Shown here piece by piece: positions 1 through 6,268 of a stretch of DNA of 11,775 nt. The stretch is taken from the NCBI GenBank assembly GCA_023410875.1, contig JAEYPH010000010.1:1-11775 (forward strand), given 5' to 3'. A model generated the notes under the pieces. That model saw nothing but the letters and a program-made list of their open reading frames with translations. It had not been told where the DNA came from and ran no database searches. A program made the position numbers and the translations under genes. Numbering within the stretch: position 1 is the first letter of the stretch; each line of letters starts with the position of its first letter. This stretch comes from Bacillota bacterium. Its GTDB lineage: Bacteria > Bacillota > Clostridia > Christensenellales > UMGS416.

Positions 1-170
1 GACTGATCTTCCGGTTCAAGCCCCTGCGTATCCCGGCCCAGCCACTTATATCCGGTCTTCCGGGATATCCCATACTCGCCGCACAGCTGCCTGAAACTCT
101 TCTCCTTTGCTTTGGCCCTGCTCACAAACTTCTTTCTCAGTTCCACTTTCTCTTTCACTCCCCACGGCAT
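1..170 (-). CDS. IS481-like transposase, N-terminal fragment (runs off the left edge)
   Basis: Translation from the ATG at 170-168 gives 56 residues before the window ends, starting MPWGVKEKVELRKKFVSRAK. Residues 26-44 (FRQLCGEYGISRKTGYKWL) match the helix-turn-helix found at the N-terminus of IS481-family transposases, where 'LCxxYGISRKTGYKWL' is a hallmark; this part binds the element's ends. The DDE catalytic core would follow outside the window. An AAGGAG ribosome binding site lies at 184-179, 8 bases from the ATG, which supports this start. The reading frame is intact as far as it can be seen. Whether the full gene is functional cannot be judged here. An IS3-type orfA is the main alternative. 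Confidence 0.75.
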   Translation of the reverse strand, partial: MPWGVKEKVELRKKFVSRAKAKEKSFRQLCGEYGISRKTGYKWLGRDTQGLEPEDQ

Positions 171-220
171 CCAACCATCTCCTTTGCAATGGGTTTACAT
201 GCCTGATTTTAATCGGAGAG

Positions 221-246
221 TGTTACCTATGTCCCCGGTCTATACA
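221..246 (-). repeat. Putative terminal inverted repeat of the IS481-like element
   Basis: Minus-strand reading from 246 starts TGTATAGACC, followed by GGGGACATAGGTAACA. It lies between the transposase start and unrelated downstream DNA, where the end of the element is expected. The partner repeat is not in the window, so the exact length is a guess. Confidence 0.45.
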
Positions 247-253
247 CCCTTGA

Positions 254-276
254 GGGGAGAGGGGCTGGGGAGAGGG
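254..276 (+). other. Four-tract G-run (possible G-quadruplex)
   Basis: Four G-tracts of 4, 4, 4 and 3 bases sit at 254-257, 261-264, 267-270 and 274-276, with loops AGA, CT and AGA. This meets the usual sequence rule for an intramolecular G-quadruplex in the plus strand. On the leftward transcript running out of the acetyltransferase gene the same stretch is C-rich. It may also be one copy of a dispersed 'cccctctccccagcccctc'-type repeat, a kind I recall from many bacterial genomes. Folding in vivo is not shown. Confidence 0.5.
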
Positions 277-359
277 TTCAAGCCGCGCCTGTGGGTGACA
301 GGGGCTGCTTTCCTAAGACTCTACGCAGAGGGGCAGATGTTTCGCCCTTTTCTGTATCG

Positions 360-794
360 CTATCCGCATGTGAACGTGCAGCGATACCGCACGACGCCGG
401 GATACTTCTCGCCCAGGCTCCCAATGTCAAAGCCGTACTTGCGATAGAACCCAACAGCGTCGTCGTCGGTCTCGGCCACAAGCTGGCGGGGCCGGTGGAC
501 CACGCGGGCATGGTCCAACAGGGCGCTGGCGACTCCGTGGCCGCGGGCCTGCGGCAACACGCCGATGCTCAGGATTTCCAGGCCGTCGGCTTGGCTGCGC
601 AGAACGACCAACCCGGTCAACCGGCCATCCATCCAGCAGCCATAGGCAGAGACGCCGCTGTCCCCTTGATGGGCAGCGGCGCGTTGTTTCATTTTTTCAT
701 CGGTGGGCTCATAGGCGCTTAATGCCAGCACCGCCAGCGCGTCGGGTTCCATCAGCAGGGCTTTGGCGTCACGCAGGTCCATGCCGTTGTTCAC
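360..794 (-). CDS. GNAT-family N-acetyltransferase
   Basis: This 144-residue protein is probably a cytoplasmic acetyl-CoA-dependent N-acetyltransferase; the substrate cannot be told. The acetyl-CoA binding motif is at about residues 78-92, with the R-x-x-G-x-A signature at R84-G85-H86-G87-V88-A89 preceded by the beta-strand LEILSIGVLP. The later signature FYRKYGF is at 116-122. The length is normal for a single GNAT domain. The start is the GTG at 794-792: GGAGGA lies 3 bases upstream, and the GTG overlaps the rsuA stop as GTGA, the arrangement of translational coupling. The ATG at 782 is 15 bases from that site and less likely, and an ATG at 869 lies well inside rsuA. It is the last gene of the topB-rsuA operon. 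A role in acetylating a ribosomal protein is tempting next to rsuA but unsupported. Confidence 0.85.
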   Translation of the reverse strand: MNNGMDLRDAKALLMEPDALAVLALSAYEPTDEKMKQRAAAHQGDSGVSAYGCWMDGRLTGLVVLRSQADGLEILSIGVLPQARGHGVASALLDHARVVHRPRQLVAETDDDAVGFYRKYGFDIGSLGEKYPGVVRYRCTFTCG

Positions 795-1528
795 GGTTCC
801 TCCGGGCGAGTTTTGTTGGCGCCGGCGGCCTTCAGGCTCTCCAACTCTTCCTCGGTCAGCTCCCGCCAATCGCCCGGCGAGAGCTCCGGGTCCAGCGTAA
901 GTGGACCCATGGCCTCGCGGTGCAGCGAGAGCACCTGCTTGCCCCGGGCTTCAAACATGCGCTTGACCTGGTGGAATTTGCCCTCGGTCAGCACCACACG
1001 GGCGGCGTTGCCGTCCAGGAGCGCAAGCTTGGCTGGCTTGGTCGTGAAGTCCTCCAGCGCGATGCCCGTGGCGAAGGCATCCACGTCGGCCGCGTCAGCG
1101 GGGCGGTCTAGGTGGGCCAGATAGGTCTTCTCCACATGCTTTTTTGGGGCCAACAGCTCATGGGCCAGCGCGCCGTCGTCGGTCAGCAGAAGCAGGCCGG
1201 TGGTGTCGCGGTCCAGCCGCCCCACGGGGAACAGCGTGTGCTCGGAATAATTGCCCTCCAGCAGGTCCAGCACAGTGTCGTGCCAGCGGTCACCGGTGGC
1301 GCTCACAACGCCTTCGGGTTTGTGCAGCATGATGTACACATATTGCCGGTAACGCAGTTCCTCGCCATTCACGACGACCTCGGCGGTGTCGGTATCCAGC
1401 TGTGTGGCCGGGTCGCGCACGACATCGCCATTGAGCGTCACGACGTTGGTCTTGAGCATCTTCTTGACCTCGTTGCGGGTGCCCAAGCCGCAGGCGGCCA
1501 AGAACTTGTCCAAGCGCATTCTAGCCAT
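791..1528 (-). CDS. rsuA: 16S rRNA pseudouridine synthase (RsuA family)
   Basis: This 245-residue enzyme should convert one uridine of 16S rRNA (U516 in E. coli) to pseudouridine during small-subunit assembly. The N-terminal S4 RNA-binding domain covers about residues 4-50 (RLDKFLAACGLGTRNEVKKM). The catalytic domain has the family motif VGRLDRDTTGLLLLTDDG at 102-119; D106 is the expected catalytic aspartate. KPEGVVSA at 70-77 and EGKFHQVKRMF near residue 180 are further hallmarks. The D-T-T-G and EKTYL wording favours RsuA over RluB. I chose the ATG at 1528-1526, because GGGAG at 1541-1537 is 8 bases upstream; a GTG at 1537 overlaps that site, and an ATG at 1519 lies past the topB stop. The gene overlaps the end of topB by 8 bases and the acetyltransferase start by 4, so translation of all three is probably coupled. 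Confidence 0.9.
   Translation of the reverse strand: MARMRLDKFLAACGLGTRNEVKKMLKTNVVTLNGDVVRDPATQLDTDTAEVVVNGEELRYRQYVYIMLHKPEGVVSATGDRWHDTVLDLLEGNYSEHTLFPVGRLDRDTTGLLLLTDDGALAHELLAPKKHVEKTYLAHLDRPADAADVDAFATGIALEDFTTKPAKLALLDGNAARVVLTEGKFHQVKRMFEARGKQVLSLHREAMGPLTLDPELSPGDWRELTEEELESLKAAGANKTRPEEP
798..803 (-). promoter_or_regulatory. Ribosome binding site of the GNAT gene, decides its GTG start
   Basis: Minus-strand GGAGGA, 3 bases before the GTG at 794-792 and inside the last codons of rsuA. It selects GTG over the in-frame ATG at 782. Confidence 0.65.
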
Positions 1529-3755
1529 TGGCGTCACTCCCGTCGGTCTTGGCCTCGCCCGGGGCGGCTCCGCCCCCGTCCCCGTTGGGCTCCCACAGCA
1601 CGAAGGGTGCGCGCTTCTGCAGGCTCAGCGTGCCGGTCTTACCCACCAGAGGCTTGCCCTCCAGCAGTTTCTTGGCCAGCGCCTCATCGATCTCCGGGCC
1701 GCCGGACTTGCTGGCGGCGTCCTTCCAGATGCTGAACTTGCAACCGGCGCGCCAGCGGCTGCAATAGAAGGTCTTGGAATTCTCAAAGAGATTGCTGTTA
1801 CACAGCGGGCACGTGCCGATGGGCTCCTTGGGGCCGGCAGCCAGCGCGCGGGCGCGAGCCTTGTCCTCGGGGAAGCTGACGCCATCCACCTTGCTGCGGG
1901 AGGCCGCCACGATCTTGCGCACGAAGCTGCGAATCTCCTCCATGAATGCCTCGGGGTCCTTTTCGCCGCGGCCGATCTCGGTCAGACCTTTCTCCCAGCG
2001 GCCGGTCATCTCCGGCGAGGCCACCTCGCTTAAGAGCACGTCCACGAGTGCGCAGCCCTTGTCGGTGGGGGCCAGCAGGCGGCCCACCCGGCGCACATAG
2101 CGCACATAAATCAACCGCTCGATGATGGCAGCGCGGGTGGCCGGCGTACCCAGGCCGCTGTCCTTCATCTGCTCGCGCAGCTCATCGTCCTCGATCAGGC
2201 GGCCGGCGTTCTCCATGGCCGACAGCAGCGTAGCTTCTGTGTAGCGGCTGGGTGGCGTGGTCTGCTTTTCCTCCAGCTTGGCGCTCTTGGTCTTGCCGGC
2301 GTCGCCCTCGTTCAGCGCTGGCAGGTCGGCGTATTCCTCGTCCCTGCCGCGGGGCTTCTTCTTAGCCTTGGTCTTGGCGTTCGTTTCCTCCTCGGCTGGG
2401 GCGGCGTAGATCGCCGCCCAGCCGGCGGAAAGCTCGGTCTTGCCCTTGGACACAAAGGGGTGGCCCTCGCAGCGGGTCACGACGGTGCTGTATTCCAGCT
2501 CCTGATCGGGGAAGAAGATGGCCAAAAAGCGCCGGGCCACCAGCGCGAACAGTTTGGCCTCGTCTTCGTCAAGGTTGATCTTGGCCATGTCGCGGCCGGT
2601 GGGGATGATGGCGTGGTGGTCGCTCACGCGGGCGTCGTTGATGACGCGGCCGAACAGGTTGCGCTCGGATTCCAAAGCGACTTTTACAAATTCCTGATAG
2701 GGGGGCACGTCCAGCTTTTGCAGGCGGCTCTTCAAGGTTTTAAAGATGTCGCGGGAGAGATAGCGGCTGTCGGTACGCGGATAAGTGATCAGCTTACGCT
2801 TTTCATAGAGAGCCTGGGCCACTTCCAGCGTCTTGGCAGCAGGCCAGCCATAGTGGCGGTTGGCGTCGCGCTGCAGCTCGGTCAGGTCGTAGAGCTGCGG
2901 CGGCTTCACGCTGCGCTGTTCGCGCTCCACGCTCTCTACAGCATATGGCTTGCCCTTCAGGCTTTCGGCCAGGCTCTCGGCCCAGGCGCGCTGATCCAGT
3001 GGAATACGGCCGGGGAACGCTCGGGACTTGGGGTCCAGCTCCAGATTGGCGGCGTGCTGCTTCTCGTCGAACCAGCGGCCCTTGTAGCTGCTGAACGTCG
3101 CCCACAGTTCCAGGTATTTCTCCGGCACGAAGGCCTGTATCTCGCGCTCGCGTTTGACCATGATGGCCAGCGTGGGCGACTGCACGCGGCCCACCGACAG
3201 CAGCCGGTCATATTGCAGCGTGTAGCCGCGGCTGCCGTTCATGCCCACCAGCCAGTCGGCCTCGGCGCGGCAGCGGGCGGATTGGTACAGATTGTCGTAT
3301 TCGCGGCCGGGCTTGAGCGTGTCCAGACCGTCGCGGATGGCCTCGTCGGTCATCGACGAGATCCACAGCCGGCGGAAGGGCTTGTGGCAGTTGCTCATGT
3401 GATAGATGTATCGGAAAATGAGCTCGCCCTCGCGGCCGGAGTCTGTCGCGCAGATCAGGTCGGAAACCTCGTCGCTTAGCATCAGGCGCTTGACGATATC
3501 GAACTGTGAGCGCGTGCGCGGCACGATCTTGAGCTTCATATCCTTTGGCAGGATGGGCAGCGTGTCGAAGCTCCAGTTTTTCAGGCGCTCGTCCATCTCT
3601 TCCGGCGAGCACAGCGTCACCAGATGGCCGATGGCCCAGGTTACAATGTGGTTTTCCCCTTCTATCCACCCCTTGCGGCGTTCGCGACAGCCCAGCACCC
3701 GGGCGATGTCGGTGCCAACCGAGGGTTTTTCAGCGATAATCAATGTCTTGGACAT
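1521..3755 (-). CDS. topB: DNA topoisomerase III (type IA)
   Basis: This 744-residue type IA topoisomerase cuts and rejoins one DNA strand through a tyrosine link, mainly to decatenate replication and recombination intermediates. The N-terminal TOPRIM domain begins SKTLIIAEKPSVGTDIARVL and carries the metal-binding DSGREGE at 105-111. The active-site tyrosine is Y325 in LITYPRTDSRYLS. Near the C-terminus one zinc-ribbon-like repeat has cysteines at 649, 652, 665 and 672 (CPLC...CSRWRAGC). Length and layout match TopB of Bacillus type rather than TopA. The start at 3755 has GGAGGG 3 bases upstream and gives the canonical MSKTLIIAEKPS; the same frame stays open to 4223, but that part is non-homologous and lies inside the promoter and the divergent MATE gene. 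topB is first in an operon with rsuA and a GNAT gene. TopB homologues also travel on conjugative elements, but the housekeeping neighbours and similar base composition suggest the chromosomal copy. Confidence 0.96.
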   Translation of the reverse strand: MSKTLIIAEKPSVGTDIARVLGCRERRKGWIEGENHIVTWAIGHLVTLCSPEEMDERLKNWSFDTLPILPKDMKLKIVPRTRSQFDIVKRLMLSDEVSDLICATDSGREGELIFRYIYHMSNCHKPFRRLWISSMTDEAIRDGLDTLKPGREYDNLYQSARCRAEADWLVGMNGSRGYTLQYDRLLSVGRVQSPTLAIMVKREREIQAFVPEKYLELWATFSSYKGRWFDEKQHAANLELDPKSRAFPGRIPLDQRAWAESLAESLKGKPYAVESVEREQRSVKPPQLYDLTELQRDANRHYGWPAAKTLEVAQALYEKRKLITYPRTDSRYLSRDIFKTLKSRLQKLDVPPYQEFVKVALESERNLFGRVINDARVSDHHAIIPTGRDMAKINLDEDEAKLFALVARRFLAIFFPDQELEYSTVVTRCEGHPFVSKGKTELSAGWAAIYAAPAEEETNAKTKAKKKPRGRDEEYADLPALNEGDAGKTKSAKLEEKQTTPPSRYTEATLLSAMENAGRLIEDDELREQMKDSGLGTPATRAAIIERLIYVRYVRRVGRLLAPTDKGCALVDVLLSEVASPEMTGRWEKGLTEIGRGEKDPEAFMEEIRSFVRKIVAASRSKVDGVSFPEDKARARALAAGPKEPIGTCPLCNSNLFENSKTFYCSRWRAGCKFSIWKDAASKSGGPEIDEALAKKLLEGKPLVGKTGTLSLQKRAPFVLWEPNGDGGGAAPGEAKTDGSDANG
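1537..1541 (-). promoter_or_regulatory. Ribosome binding site of rsuA, decides its start
   Basis: Minus-strand GGGAG within the final codons of topB, 8 bases before the ATG at 1528-1526. A GTG at 1537-1535 overlaps this site and lacks one of its own. Confidence 0.55.
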
Positions 3756-3795
3756 TTGCCCTCCAAAGCAACGATTGGTATTCAGGATGCACTCC

Positions 3796-3824
3796 ATAAT
3801 ATAACACAACTTTGGAAGCGTCAA
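3796..3824 (-). promoter_or_regulatory. Sigma-A promoter of the topB-rsuA-GNAT operon
   Basis: Minus strand: -35 TTGACG at 3824-3819, a 17-base spacer, and -10 TATTAT at 3801-3796, followed about 40 bases later by the topB start. It is the strongest promoter match in this divergent intergenic region. No operator palindrome is evident. Confidence 0.75.
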
Positions 3825-3879
3825 CCAAAAGCCTGTATTATAGTAAATACACCCTTTATACGCTTGTGTGGCGCCGCGG

Positions 3880-3909
3880 TTGTCCAGTGGCCGGGGAATA
3901 TGATAGAAT
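3880..3909 (+). promoter_or_regulatory. Likely sigma-A promoter of the MATE exporter transcript
   Basis: Plus strand: -35 TTGTCC at 3880-3885, an 18-base spacer and -10 TAGAAT at 3904-3909, so transcription would begin about 15-20 bases before the ATG at 3933. A second possible promoter lies upstream (TTGGAA 3812-3817, 18 bases, TATTAT 3836-3841) and overlaps the -35 region of the divergent topB promoter. Either or both could be used. Confidence 0.5.
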
Positions 3910-3932
3910 AGCCTGCGGACAACGGAGGTTTC

Positions 3933-5348
3933 ATGAATAAGTTGATCGGCGATCGCGCCTTCTATTCCTACATGCTCAAGCTGGCCATACCCATCGCGCT
4001 GCAGAGCGTGTTGATGGCGGCTTTCCAGCTCATCGACGCGGCCATGGTGGTCCGTCTGGGCGACGAAGCCATGGCAGGCGTCAACATGGCCGGCCGCTGG
4101 ATGTTCATACTGATGATCACGCTGTTCGGCATCGGCAGCGGCAGCTCCATCCTGTACTCGCAGTATTGGGGCGCCCGCGACGAGGCCGGAATCCGCCGGG
4201 TGTTCGGCGTGTCGCTGATGCACATGCTGGGTGTCGCCCTTCTTATGGGCACCGTTATGGCGCTGTTTCCCCGGCAGCTGATTACCGTTTTTGCCGGCGA
4301 TGCCAAACCGGAGATCGTGGAATACGGCACGCAGTTTTTGCAGTTGATCGCCTTCAACTGCCTGTTCTTCGCGTTCAACAACGCGGTGACGATCGTGCTG
4401 CGCAGCACCGAACAGGTGCGTATACCGTTGATGACCAGCATCGTGTCCATCTGCGTGAACACAGGGCTTAATGTCGTGTTGATCTACGGCAATCTCGGCA
4501 TGCCGGCGCTGGGCGTGCGAGGCGCGGCCATCAGCACCATCGTGGCAAGCACCGTGCAGTCGGTGCTGCTGGTGACGCTTTCACGCCGTCGGCGTCATGT
4601 GGCCTTCGCCCACATCCGCCAGTGGTTCGATATCAGCCGCGCCTTGCTGTTCAAGGTCTACAAGGTTGTCGCCCCGGTGCTGGCCAACGAGGTGCTGTGG
4701 GTGCTGGGCAACAGCGTATATCTGATGGTGTTTGGCCGCATGGTCGTGGAGGGTTCGGCTGCGGCAGCCCCGGCGGCCTATTCACTCTATGGCTCCATCG
4801 ACCAACTGCTGTTTTCCTTCATCATCGGCTTGAGCTCCGCCTGCGGCGTCATCGTGGGCAAATCCGTGGGCGAGGGGGACACCGAAGGCGCATGGCGCTC
4901 GGCGGTGCGTTTTGTCGCCTTTGGCACGGCCTTTGCCTGTGTGCTGGGCCTGGCAGAGGCGCTGCTGCGGGTACCTGTGGTCAATTTGATCGGCCCGGAT
5001 GAGCCGGCAGCCAGCCTGACCAAGCAATTGCTGCTCTACGGCAGCCTGGCCATGCCGCTTAAGATGCTGGCCATGCTCTTCATCGTCGCGATCTTCCGCG
5101 CCGGCGGCAAGCCCGAGGTGGGTGCGGTGCTGGACGTGGCCTGTGCCTGGCTGGTCGGCGCGCCGCTGGTGCTGCTGGGGGGGTTGGTGTGGCATTGGGA
5201 CTTCGCGGTGGTGTTCCCGTTGATCTTCGCTGAGGATATTTTTAAGGTAAGCATAGGGCTGGTGCTGTTCCTGCGCCGCAAGTGGATCCGCCGGCTGACC
5301 GAGGATGTGGCGGTGCTGCCCGACGCCGCACTGGAACCCGCAGAATAG
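3933..5348 (+). CDS. MATE-family efflux transporter
   Basis: This 471-residue integral membrane protein probably exports drugs, metabolites or other organic cations in exchange for Na+ or H+ across the cytoplasmic membrane. The length and pattern fit the 12-helix MATE fold. Hydrophobic segments in the N-terminal half run from about residue 14 to 215. A basic cytoplasmic loop (SRRRRH, 217-222) follows, then a second set of segments to about 447. Typical wording includes AIPIALQSVLMAAFQLIDAA near the first helix, GSGSSILYSQYWGARD at 68-83, GLNVVLIYG at 178-186 and GVRGAAIST at 194-202. A GGAGG site at 3924-3928 lies 4 bases before the ATG. It is divergent from topB and heads a probable transcript with the kinase and lipoprotein genes. 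The substrate is not predictable from sequence. Confidence 0.93.
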   Translation: MNKLIGDRAFYSYMLKLAIPIALQSVLMAAFQLIDAAMVVRLGDEAMAGVNMAGRWMFILMITLFGIGSGSSILYSQYWGARDEAGIRRVFGVSLMHMLGVALLMGTVMALFPRQLITVFAGDAKPEIVEYGTQFLQLIAFNCLFFAFNNAVTIVLRSTEQVRIPLMTSIVSICVNTGLNVVLIYGNLGMPALGVRGAAISTIVASTVQSVLLVTLSRRRRHVAFAHIRQWFDISRALLFKVYKVVAPVLANEVLWVLGNSVYLMVFGRMVVEGSAAAAPAAYSLYGSIDQLLFSFIIGLSSACGVIVGKSVGEGDTEGAWRSAVRFVAFGTAFACVLGLAEALLRVPVVNLIGPDEPAASLTKQLLLYGSLAMPLKMLAMLFIVAIFRAGGKPEVGAVLDVACAWLVGAPLVLLGGLVWHWDFAVVFPLIFAEDIFKVSIGLVLFLRRKWIRRLTEDVAVLPDAALEPAE

Positions 5349-5403
5349 TCGATTGATTCAAGCAACCGTTTAACCTTGGCGTTCGTAAGAAAAAGGTGAG
5401 TGC

Positions 5404-6240
5404 ATGATACAGCAACCGGTGGTGGACCTCGTTGGCAAGATCGGCTCCATGGCGCTGATTCGCCGCGAGGACAACGACATCGACTACAACATCTTCAGCC
5501 GCCTGGGCGCGGAGTTGCGGCCCGGCATGGTGTGGGTCTCCTCCGGCGCCACAGAAATTGGGCGTCTGGACTACATGAAGCGCAACAACGGCGGGGAGCT
5601 CTGCGGCGACCCCGAGGAGGACAAGGCCGATTACGCCGCCCAGGGTCAGGCGATACTCATGGAGAACTACCGGCGCTACATCGCGCCGGGGTATTCGGTG
5701 CGCCAGCTGTTGGTGGAGCACACCCATTTCAACGATCCGGACAAGAGCGAGCACATCCGGGCGCTGCTGCTGCGCTGCACCGCCCAGGGGGCCATACCGA
5801 TCGTCAACTACAACGACCCGGTGAGCTCCGACGAGAACCGCAAGATGGAACTGTCCTCGCTGCGCCAGAGCCGCGATGGCGTCGTGGAATGCGTGGACAA
5901 CGATGAGACTGCCGCCGTTGTCGCGGCGCTGGTGCGCGCCCGGCGGCTGCTGATACTGACCAGTGCCGACGGCATTTATCTGGACCCGGCGGACCCGGCC
6001 ACGCTGGTGCGCGAGGTTACGGGCGGCGAGCCCGAGGAGGTCGTGCGCCGCATCCGCGAGCTGCAGCGCAACTGCGACGGCGCCAGCCGCAAGGGAGCAG
6101 GAGGCATGCGGGCCAAGCTGGAATATATACTGGACCCGGTGCGCAACGGCACCCAGGTCGTCATCGGCCACGCCCGCCACCGCATCAGCGATCTGCTGGA
6201 GGGCCGTGTGCCGTGTACGCGCATCGGCGCGCGCGGCTGA
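5404..6240 (+). CDS. Glutamate-5-kinase-like amino acid kinase (no PUA domain)
   Basis: This 278-residue protein has the amino acid kinase fold and should transfer phosphate from ATP to a carboxyl or phosphoryl group. Its motifs follow the order of glutamate 5-kinase (ProB): GKIGS at 11-15, VSSGATEIG at 45-53, PIVNYND at 132-138 (ProB: PIINEND), DNDETAA at 165-171, LTSADGIYLDP at 185-195, KGAGGMRAKLE at 230-240 and CTRIG at 271-275. The C-terminal PUA domain of many ProB proteins is absent and no proA follows, so a proline role is uncertain. From memory, clostridial relatives of this form are often labelled 'uridylate kinase', which I also regard as unproven. The start has AGGTGAG at 5394-5400, 3 bases upstream. 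It begins 55 bases after the MATE gene, probably on the same transcript, and a lipoprotein gene follows 28 bases later. Confidence 0.85.
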   Translation: MIQQPVVDLVGKIGSMALIRREDNDIDYNIFSRLGAELRPGMVWVSSGATEIGRLDYMKRNNGGELCGDPEEDKADYAAQGQAILMENYRRYIAPGYSVRQLLVEHTHFNDPDKSEHIRALLLRCTAQGAIPIVNYNDPVSSDENRKMELSSLRQSRDGVVECVDNDETAAVVAALVRARRLLILTSADGIYLDPADPATLVREVTGGEPEEVVRRIRELQRNCDGASRKGAGGMRAKLEYILDPVRNGTQVVIGHARHRISDLLEGRVPCTRIGARG

Positions 6241-6268
6241 CCGCCAGGGATATTCGGGAGGGACGCCC

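Larger units (their letters stand above)
1..246 (-). mobile_element. Partial IS481-like insertion sequence, cut by the window's left edge
   Basis: The segment holds the first 56 codons of a transposase gene reading leftward out of the window, preceded by about 75 bases of non-coding DNA. That DNA ends in a stretch which, read on the minus strand from 246, begins TGTATAGACCGGGGACATAG. Ends beginning TGT are typical of IS481/IS3-type elements, and this stretch resembles IS481-type ends I remember, so I place the outer boundary near 246. The boundary is inferred, because the other end and any target duplication lie outside the window. The element sits downstream of the acetyltransferase gene and does not disrupt it. 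Confidence 0.6.

Noticed and set aside
247..359. Terminator or small gene between the GNAT gene and the IS end
   Set aside because: A 5-base stem CCTGT/ACAGG and other short pairings exist, but there is no T-run, and frames here are short and lack ribosome sites.
2460..3479. 339-codon open frame on the plus strand opposite topB
   Set aside because: It is antisense to the clearly coding topB; long antisense frames are common in GC-rich DNA, and the protein shows no recognisable motif.
3756..4223. N-terminal extension of topB by 156 codons in the same open frame
   Set aside because: It has no topoisomerase similarity, crosses the promoter region and the divergent MATE gene, and the MSKTLIIAEKPS start with its own ribosome site is canonical.
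5963..6268. N-terminal extension of the lipoprotein into the kinase gene
   Set aside because: The signal peptide and lipobox require the start at 6269, which has a strong ribosome site.
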